The notes under the pieces were generated by a model, which saw only the letters and a program-made list of their open reading frames with translations, did not search any database and was not told where the DNA came from. From NCBI RefSeq assembly GCF_028640845.1, contig NC_080541.1:36671935-36735934 (forward strand): 64,000 nt of DNA. The letters run 5' to 3'. Shown piece after piece: positions 57,216 through 64,000 of this stretch. The DNA is from Ahaetulla prasina (Eukaryota > Chordata > Lepidosauria > Squamata > Colubridae). Within the stretch, counting starts at the first letter, position 1, and each line of letters opens with the position of its first letter. Position numbers and translations under genes: made by a program.

Positions 57216-58141
57216 GGCCCCAGTTCCTCAGTCGTGCCGTGGGCCAGATCCTCAGGGAATGGTCCAAGCTCTGTCAGGAACCTCTCAGGGTCCATCAGGC
57301 GCCTGGGACGGAACCAACGTGTAGGTTCCGTCTCCCTGCGATGGTGAGTCGCGGTTTGGAAGTCTAGGCGAAGGAGAAAATGATCGGACCATGACATTGG
57401 TTCTGTTACTAAATCGTCTAATACCAGATCATTTAACCACTGTCCAGAGATATAAATCAGATCCAGCGTGCCTCCCCCCATGTGCGTAGGGCCATCATTT
57501 ACTCGAATCAGGTCCAAGGCCGTCATGGAAGCCTGGAACTCCCGAGCTGCCGTTGATAACAGACCAACTGATGGCAGGTTGAAATCCCCCATGACTATAA
57601 GTCTGGGGGTCTCAACCGCCACAGCGGCCAGTACCTCCAACAGCTCAGGCAGGGCTGTGGTCACGCAGCAAGGAGCCAGGTATGTGATCACCAAGCCCAA
57701 CTGATTCCTATGGCCCCACCGCACATAGAGGGATTCACAGCCGACAATCTGAGGAACAGTGGCCTCCCTCGGCTCTAGATCTTCCTTAATAACAACCGCC
57801 ACCCCCCCACCCCTACCTTGGGCCCTCGGCTGATGAAATGCTCGGAAACCTGGAGGACACATCTCAACAAGGGGAACCCCCCCCTCTGGGCCCAACCAGG
57901 TCTCCGTAATGCCTATGAGGTCCGCGGACTCCCCCTGAATAAGGTCGCAAATCAGGGGAGCCTTATTAACCACGGACCGGGCATTACATAACATCAGCTG
58001 AAGATCCAAGCTCTGAGGATCATGGCCGCCCGAGGAACGGGTAGGGACTGAGGGGCCGGAGCACGTGATCGCTTTCAGACATCGAACACGTGCTCCCAAC
58101 TCTCGATACGGCCCCCCCCCCGCCATATCTGCCTCTCCCAC
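57185..58141 (-). pseudogene. CR1 apurinic endonuclease domain, 318 codons
   Basis: Open from a start-like GTG at 58141. It reads LQLMLCNARSVVNKAPL, ITETWLGPEGG, GGGVAVVIKED, PRLIVMGDFNLP and MSWSDHFLLRL in order, with the Glu, GDFN and SDH signatures of APE-type endonucleases all present. It has no internal stop, unlike the 38 kb copy. Downstream a short deletion (relative to AAWERAAAG in the other copy) shifts the frame near 57210 and ends the protein. Confidence 0.88.
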
Positions 58142-58634
58142 TTACCGTACAGATCGAACAACCCTCTAGTCCTGGAACAACGCCCTCCCCCCCTGCCTTC
58201 GGACCAGATGGAGTGGTGTCGCGAACTAGCACAGGGGCTGGATCCCTCCCCGACAGGTTCTCTCCCCCACCCGTCTTGTCCCTCCCCACCCTTAAAAAAC
58301 CCTTATTTAAAAATCTATTTAAAAATCCCCATAAATTCTTCTTAGCCGCATGCCACCTCTCTGGGTCCCAAGACCCTTCATTGAGGTAAGCCCTCGATAA
58401 CTTGGAGGGCCATTCCTGCGAGGCGGGGGAACCTCGCAGTCGAAGGAGGTCAATAGGCGAATATCTCATGGAAACAAAATAAGTGGCAGAAAAGGGTTCG
58501 TCCCTAACCGGCATAGATATTACAATCATTTCAGATGACCCGATCAAGACCCGCAATAAGATGTTAAAAAATCTGGGCAAGTTCACTCTCCCGTAGGACG
58601 ATAATAAAAGTCCCTGGGCAAGATGCCACATCAC
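58020..58634 (-). pseudogene. Frame upstream of CR1 ORF2 (possible ORF1 remnant)
   Basis: A 204-codon minus-strand frame overlapping the start of ORF2 in another frame. It reads PASQEWPSKLSRAYLNEGSW and DPERWHAAKKNLWGFLNRF and is then glycine-rich. No zinc-knuckle or coiled-coil motif of CR1 ORF1 is visible. It may be the tail of ORF1, a spacer, or a chance frame in GC-rich DNA. Confidence 0.35.
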
Positions 58635-58639
58635 GAGTC

Positions 58640-59303
58640 TTGAGTCCTAAACCGTTCGCACCGTCTGCTTTACCCCTGTCCGTATTAAATACAGTCCATC
58701 GAAAGAAGGGGAAGGGAACGGTCCGCACCGCTGATGTTACTAGTGCCGCCGCCGCCATGACTGCCAAAGCTGTTGATGGAGAACAGCTGATGAAAATCGC
58801 GGCCAAAAGTCAAGCCACCAAGGTGCCGCTGATGAAAGGCGCGGCCAAAGGCAACGCGGCTGAGGATAAACGCGACCGAAAAGCAAGGCCCCAACATGTC
58901 CGATGGAAATTGTGGCCGATAATAGGGCCACTGACGTACCTCTGCTGAAATTCGCTGAAGTTCGCAAAATCGCGGCCGAAAACCGGCTGGGGGGATCGGC
59001 GGATGGAAAATCCGGAAACAGCTGAAATCACCCACCACAATGCCGCTGATGGTAACAGCAGCTGGGCATCAGGCCAGGCATCAGGCCGGGCATCAGGCCG
59101 CACCAGGCCGGAACGCCGGGATTCCGAAACGCCCCCCCATCGCCCCAACATGGCCGCCGCCATCCGCTGCCGCCATCCGCTGGAGTCAGCCCACCACAAT
59201 GCTGCTGATGGTAACCGCAGCTGGGCATCAGGCCGGGCATCAAGCTGGGCATCAGGCCGCACCAGGCCGGAACGCCGGAACACCCCCCCCATCCAATCTT
59301 CCT
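58640..59303 (-). promoter_or_regulatory. CpG-rich 5' region of the CR1 (putative promoter)
   Basis: Strongly CpG-rich, with repeated GCGGCC words and CCGCTGATGG-type motifs, upstream of all CR1 coding sequence. Includes two tandem units from 59031. Internal pol II promoters lie in this position in LINEs. The promoter role is inferred from position and composition. Confidence 0.5.
59031..59303 (-). repeat. Two tandem 159-bp units in the CR1 5' region
   Basis: Unit 1 starts at 59031 and unit 2 at 59190, both with CCCACCACAATG(C/T)(T/C)GCTGATGG, GCAGCTGGGCATCAGGCC and CGCACCAGGCCGGAACGCCG. Each unit contains 2-3 copies of a GGGCATCAGGCC 12-mer. Unit 2 is cut at about 59303. Confidence 0.82.
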
Positions 59304-59560
59304 AGGTAAACTAGAAGAAACACAATTAGATAAGCTAATTCTACTTTATTATTAAGGCTACATTAATGGAATTGTACAAGTCTGTAGGTACAAATCTCCC
59401 ACCATTAATTTTAACTTCCTGATCCATTACAGTGGTCCTTTTTATATTTCTTTTTCTTACTGTTAAGCTACTGGAGGCTTCCCCTTCTCTTATCTGATTG
59501 TGCATTAGACAGCATCGTTTCCTATTGTCCTTCAATGTCCCATTTTCATTACATTACATA
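59304..59560. other. Short unique gap
   Basis: AT-rich DNA between the CR1 5' end and the SINE. Confidence 0.45.
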
Positions 59561-59916
59561 AAGGTAAAGGTAAATTTTCCAGTCACACATATATGCTAGT
59601 CATTCCCAACTCTAGGGGGTGGTGCTCATCTCCATTTCAAAGCCAAAGAGCCAGCGCTGCCTGAAGACATCTCCATGGTCATGTGGCTGGCATGACTAAA
59701 CACCAAAGGTGCACAGAACACTGTTACTTTCCCACCAAAGGTGGTCCCTATTTTTCTACTTGCATTTTTTACATGCTTTCGAACTGCTAGGTTGGCAGAA
59801 GCAGGAACAAATAACAGGAGCTCACCCTGTTACGCGGTGCTAGGGATTCGAACTGCTGAACTGCCAACCTTTCAATCAACCAGCTCAGCGTCTTAGCCGC
59901 TGAGCCCCTGCGTCCC
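59561..59916 (-). mobile_element. Sauria/ACA-type SINE, minus strand
   Basis: Reverse complement of the SINE at 47203. The plus strand starts AAGGTAAAGGTAAA and ends at the head GCCGCTGAGCCCCTGCGTCCC. The B-box complement GGGATTCGAAC lies near 59843. The flanks ATTACATA (before 59561) and within 59917-59933 suggest a target duplication of about 8 bp or more. Confidence 0.9.
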
Positions 59917-59933
59917 TTACATACATTACATAC

Positions 59934-60820
59934 AGGGCTTTGAAATTAGGTTTTGTCAGTAGTGACCCCCACAGTTTAGAAATCCTATCCTATGGAGATT
60001 TGATCAGTTTCACTCCTCCTGGGCTTTAGGAAAGACTCACTTCTTTCATTGAACACAAGGAGGAGGGGGTGCTCCAATGGAAGTAGAATTGCAACCACAA
60101 AATTTTATCAATGATTTCATTTTTTAAAAAATGAATAAATTTTAAATTTCTTCTTGTTTTTCTTTTCTTTTTATTAATGTATTATTTTATTGGATGGAGA
60201 GAACCTAGCGACTTTGGTGATTGGATGGAGTACAAATAGGATGGGCGGATGATAAGAGTTTTAAAGATTCTCTTTTGATTATCACTTAGCACTATTCATC
60301 TTTTAGCCATGCAATAAATCATGCTGTATTAGTTACACTCTATATGACATGAGCTCCTTTAAGAATTAGATCCAAGCAGCTAACTTTCATTAGGCTAAAC
60401 CTGATTCCTGGGAGATTGACAATAAAGCAGCTCTCCCAATTAAGCAGAGTGAAGTAAAGTCATATTTTACAGTTACACAGCACCTTTCATCCCAAAACAT
60501 TTCTGCAAATTAAAGATACATAATAATCAATGCTTTTGTGGAAGTGTTTTCATACAAAAGCGAAAAAAGAGGGGATGGAGATTAAACCATAGCAATATGT
60601 CAGATATCCATTCTTAAATTTCACAAAATGGATTTGTAAATTTCTAAGTGAGACCATGAAATTTTGTGCTATGTGAACTTAGTAGAAAAAAATATTTAAT
60701 AAGCTATTAGATTTTTTATTTTTTACCCAGAATGTCTAATATAAATACAAAATACCTGGGCTGAATATATTTCAAAACGTCATTGTTAGGCTAGTATTCA
60801 TCTTTAGAATGCATCCTATG
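59934..60820. other. Unique AT-rich DNA
   Basis: No gene or repeat is recognised. Confidence 0.5.
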
Positions 60821-60828
60821 TACTAGAA

Positions 60829-61836
60829 CAGGGATTTTGTTGTGCCTGCGGGCCCCGAACCTGGCCTCCTGGCAGAGAGTGATTTAGAGAGTGAGGGGGA
60901 AGAGCTGACAGGGCTTCCCTCTGCAGGACCTTCCTTTCTGTCTCTGCTCCAGGTTCCAGAGGCAGGCCAGTTGGAGGAGGAGGATCTAACATGGCCTCTT
61001 TCCCCTGACCTCTCCTTCTCCCTGGCAACGCCCCAAGACTCAGCTGAGGAGGATCAAACTTGGCTAGATGGAAGGCAGCGACGCCGAGGGAAACTTGCGC
61101 AGCAAAGGAAAGGGAGGGGCTGGCCCAGGGAGTGCTGAGTCACGGAGCCACAACCTACAAGGTATAAAAGTGGGTGGAGCTGCCATTGGGCTTCGTGATG
61201 GACAAAAACTGATTTTTGGAAACTTTGGCTGCTTTATTGCGAGACTAAGGAATTGGCTTCTGGATTTCTGTTTATTTCTGAACTCTGAGTTGCTCCAGCA
61301 ACAGACCACAGTTGAACTGAAGAGATAGGAGGACTTGGCAGGCAATTGCAGGTTCGTTGCCAGAACTGATATGTGTAGTAGGAATAAATTGCTGGCAAAT
61401 ATAGTCAGCTCGCATGTCTTTTTGGTTGTGGTTGAGGGGGATAGAACAGGTTTTAAACTCAAGGCCTGTGGGCTGGATCTGTGGTCAGATCCAGCCCACA
61501 AGGCCATCCTGGAAAATGTAAGGAAACAGCCAGCTTCGGGCTGGTCTACCCACATCACTTTGGGCCGGTTTACCCAATGCAAAGAGGAAACATTGGCCTG
61601 GTCTACCTGCATCACTTTGGTTTAGTCTACCCAATGCAAAGAGGAAACAGGCCAGCAGTTTGAGTAGTGGCATCAAGCTGGCCATGCCCACACAGCTGAC
61701 CATGCCCACAAAGTCAGCCATGCCCAGTGTGATGTCAAGCTGGCCACGCCCACCCAGTCGGCCATGCCCACCCAGCCCTCCAAGGTCAACCACAGCCCTG
61801 TTGTGGCCCTCAATAAAATTGAGTTTGACATCCCTG
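60829..61836. mobile_element. Non-autonomous hAT element split by an LTR
   Basis: The left end CAGGGATTT (60829-60837) and, after the LTR, TTTAAACTCAAGGCC (61451 on) together pair with the right end TTGAGTTTGACATCCCTG, as in the element at 8753-9147. Flanking 8-mers TACTAGAA (60821-60828) and TTCTAGAT (61837-61844) match at 6 of 8. The interior has two ~55-bp tandem units (CCCAATGCAAAGAGGAAACA) and GCCATGCCCAC repeats. Confidence 0.78.
60838..61448 (+). mobile_element. Solo LTR of a related family, 611 bp, inside a hAT element
   Basis: TGTTGTGCC...ATAGAACA termini as in the two LTRs at 14.8 and 17 kb. Flanking 5-mers GATTT (60833-60837) and GGTTT (61449-61453) match at 4 of 5. A clear TATA box (GGTATAAAAGTGGG near 61160) and AATAAAT near 61384 are present. 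Its first part holds a 98-codon open frame (60842-61138) rich in E, P, S and L that ends with a basic stretch. Confidence 0.82.
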
Positions 61837-61844
61837 TTCTAGAT

Positions 61845-62734
61845 TCTTTAAATCCATTTTTTCCAACATTGATTTCTCAAATATTCTTGGTCTACTGATT
61901 TCATAATCCCTGATATCTGTTATTGATAGTAATGATTCTTTATACCATGTTTGAAGGACCAAAAATAGGTTTATGTCATTTTTGTTGCATCAATTTTGGC
62001 TTTAGTATAAGCCAGAATTTACTGATATATTTGAATTGACATAACAATGATTTACCTACCTACCTACAGCTTCCAAAGCAGTCTGAAAACAAAGATTAAA
62101 TAATATTTGCAGTTTTAGTTGTAAGAAAAAAGATTGCGGATTCAGAACTAATAGCAAGAGTTATTGAAAAATGGAATATAACTCTCAGTGGTCCATCTCA
62201 TTGTCCCTGTCAAGTGCAGTTACATTGGTCTATGAGATATTAATTTCAATCTATAGTTCTAGTTGCTTTATTTAGTCTAACATTTCCTGCAAATCATTTA
62301 GGTTTTCAGCCAACAAAGCAGCATGAGCTGAAAAAATACTTAAACTCTAATGTTCAATTTCCAAGAACACCTTTAACTTCACCCAAAATTTATTTGAAAG
62401 CAGTTTATCAAGGGGATAGTATCAAGCATCCCAGTCTTATACCCTGTTCAGTATAGAACTATTCACTAAGCATACCATTTATTTTCACGGATGAATTATT
62501 TCCATCTTGTACCTCTCATCACACTGGCAAATCCATCGTTGTGCAGAACATTCCATAATTTAAGCCTATTCATTTATGTGATTGTCTCATTAACAAATGT
62601 ACAATCAACTTTCTTTTTAATGTTCATATATGTTCTATGTAATTTGTAACAGAATAACAAAATCCAATTCATATTACCATGAAAGGTAATAGATTCCTAC
62701 TGGAAAATTAGAAATAAGATTGACATGTGAAGAT
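61845..62734. other. Unique AT-rich DNA
   Basis: No gene or repeat is recognised. Confidence 0.5.
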
Positions 62735-63130
62735 ACATATGAACATATGAAGAACGGTTGCAGGGACTCGGTATAGCTAGTCTAGTGAAGAGAAGGACCA
62801 CGGGAGACATGATAGCAGTGTTCCAATATCTGAGGGGCTGCCACAGAGAGAAGAGGGTCAAGCTATTTTCCAAAGCACCTGAAGGCCAGACAAGGAATAA
62901 TGGATGGAAACTGATCAACGAGAGATTCAACCTGGAAACAAGGAGAAATTTTTTGACTGTGAGAACAATCAACCAATAGAACAGATTGCCTTCAGAAGTT
63001 GTGGGAGCTTTGTCACTGGAAGCTTTCAAGAACAGACTGGACAGGCATCTGTCTGAAATTGTATAGGGTTTCTACCGGTTCGCTCCCCTCTTGAGCAGGG
63101 GGTTGGACTAGATGACCCTTCCAACTCTGT
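62735..63130 (+). pseudogene. CR1 3' fragment
   Basis: Starts at GAACATATGAAGAACGGTTGC and reads RTTGDMIAVFQYLRGCHREKR and RRNFLTVRTINQ, then the UTR GGTTGGACTAGATGACCC. Equivalent to 30360-30750. The C-terminal frame is open for 73 codons. Confidence 0.87.
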
Positions 63131-63196
63131 TATTCTATTCTATTCTATTCTATTCTATTCTATTCTATTCTATTCTATTCTATTCTATTCTATTCC
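63131..63196. repeat. (ATTCT)n array at a CR1 3' end
   Basis: About 13 perfect units directly after CCAACTCTGTT, the end of the CR1 UTR. Confidence 0.96.
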
Positions 63197-63373
63197 ATTA
63201 TTTCCAGATAAAGGCCAGATGTGATTAAACCAACTATATGTGCTAATCCTTTTCCAGATTCAAAAGAAATGTTGCTTTCCTCCTTGAATGTTGTACAAAA
63301 AACTTTTGAGAGATCAATGCATAAACATGCAGTAAGAATATAGAAGTCTCTCATTAAAACTGAGAGAAAGGAG

Positions 63374-63560
63374 CAGTAGTGGGTTTCACTTATCTTCGCT
63401 ATCCGTTCAGAACTGTGAGCATGCATGCTTCGCTCATGCGTGGTGCTTCTGTGCATGCGCAGAGCGTCTGTGATGATGTCTGGGTGGGTGGGCGGAGCCT
63501 CCCACCACCATCGCTACTGATTCGCCCAAATTGGAGAGAACCGGTAGAAACCCACCACTG
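63374..63560. mobile_element. Non-autonomous hAT element (CAGTGGTGGG family), 187 bp
   Basis: Starts CAGTAGTGGGTTTCACT and ends GTAGAAACCCACCACTG. 8-bp flanks GAAAGGAG (63366-63373) and GAAAGGAC (63561-63568) match at 7 of 8. The interior GCATGCGCAGAG words resemble the copy at 852. Confidence 0.88.
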
Positions 63561-63568
63561 GAAAGGAC

Positions 63569-63958
63569 TCTAATAACAAGTATCTGTGTTCTGGAAATAT
63601 ACTTTGAAAACTAACTTAAATGTTTTTTTTTTGAGCAAATATCTATTATTTGATTAGCAATGGAATTGCTGGATGGGAAGAATTACATTCAGAAAGGCAA
63701 ATGGAGCGATATAATCTCAACAGTACAGAAAAATAAAATTTAATGATACAATCTTTACTTTTATTGTTTAGTACTTTTGAAACTCAATTTCCCTTGGCAT
63801 TGAGGCCTTCAGTCTTTCTGGGGTTGTTGGGGGTTTTTTTGCTCACTTCTTTGGGCTATAGAGATTCAGTCTCAGGTGCAAGAAAGCCTGTTTTAACAAG
63901 GATGTCATCTGAGCCTTTTTTTTTCCCAGAACAAGTCTTCAGAGGACCAAAATATGGT
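63569..63958. other. Unique DNA
   Basis: Nothing recognised before the final element. Confidence 0.45.
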
Positions 63959-64000
63959 ACATGTAGTCCTCAAATTACAACAGTTTGTTTAGTGACTCTT
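63959..64000. mobile_element. Start of a third ACAGGTAGTCCTCGACTTAC-family element
   Basis: ACATGTAGTCCTCAAATTAC followed by AACAGTTTGTTTAGTGACTC matches the left end of the copy at 19386. The window ends within it. Confidence 0.75.

Larger units (their letters stand above)
54996..59303 (-). mobile_element. Near full-length CR1/L3-type LINE, minus strand
   Basis: From 3' to 5' on the plus strand: (TTTA)n tail, UTR hairpin, RT, linker, endonuclease, an upstream frame, and a CpG-rich 5' region with tandem monomers that ends at about 59303. It is the same family as 38060-41060 but keeps about 1.2 kb of 5' sequence which that copy lacks. The coding region has several frameshifts, so it is inactive. 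Confidence 0.9.

Noticed and set aside
60842..61138. Host gene encoding an acidic protein
   Set aside because: The frame lies wholly inside an LTR with TG...CA ends, TATA box and target duplication.
1..64000. Operons, ribosome-binding sites, CRISPR arrays, tRNA and rRNA genes
   Set aside because: The sequence is vertebrate nuclear DNA. The only tRNA-like boxes belong to SINEs, and tandem arrays lack the repeat-spacer pattern.

Overview
The window looks like intronic DNA from a squamate reptile, most likely an advanced snake. The evidence is a tRNA-derived SINE ending in CTTTACCTTTA (Sauria/ACA type), abundant CR1 and L2-type LINEs, Penelope-like elements (PLEs), several non-autonomous hAT families, and pentanucleotide (ATTCT)n arrays at LINE 3' ends, which is a known habit of colubroid snakes. 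No bacterial features, tRNA or rRNA genes, or CRISPR arrays are present.

The host gene is on the minus strand. Three short exons with good splice sites and compatible phases (46243-46352, 43259-43409, 32449-32516) join into one open frame that reads as a cyclic-nucleotide-binding fold. I assign them to CNBD1 from remembered similarity. The first and last exons of the gene are not visible, so almost the whole window is intron.

Layout: 1-13 kb holds unique AT-rich DNA with hAT insertions, an LTR-like block, a SINE split by a TA-flanked inverted-repeat element, and L2 3' ends. 13-19 kb holds an L2 fragment, a solo LTR with perfect 5-bp target duplication, and a second LTR of the same family with a CR1 nested inside. 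19-32 kb holds PLE copies (two forming a long inverted repeat), an L2-type reverse transcriptase gene with only two stops, and a CR1 copy. 32-38 kb is mostly unique and carries one CNBD1 exon. 38-41 kb is a nearly intact CR1 ORF2. 41-54 kb holds the other two exons, a twin-primed CR1 palindrome, SINEs and microsatellites. 55-59.3 kb is a near full-length minus-strand CR1 that keeps its CpG-rich 5' region with tandem monomers. 59-64 kb holds a SINE, an LTR inserted in a hAT element, and a CR1 with an (ATTCT)n tail.

The most interesting signal is a recurring 34-nt hammerhead-ribozyme-like core in at least nine PLE tails of several families: CTGANGA, a 6-bp stem II, then GAAACGTC. Some copies are intact and others have lost key bases. 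Other points of note are tandem promoter-like monomers in a CR1 5' region, LTRs with an open acidic/proline-rich frame from their first base, and palindromic insertions left by inverted retrotransposition. All family names come from recognising motifs by eye; no database was searched.
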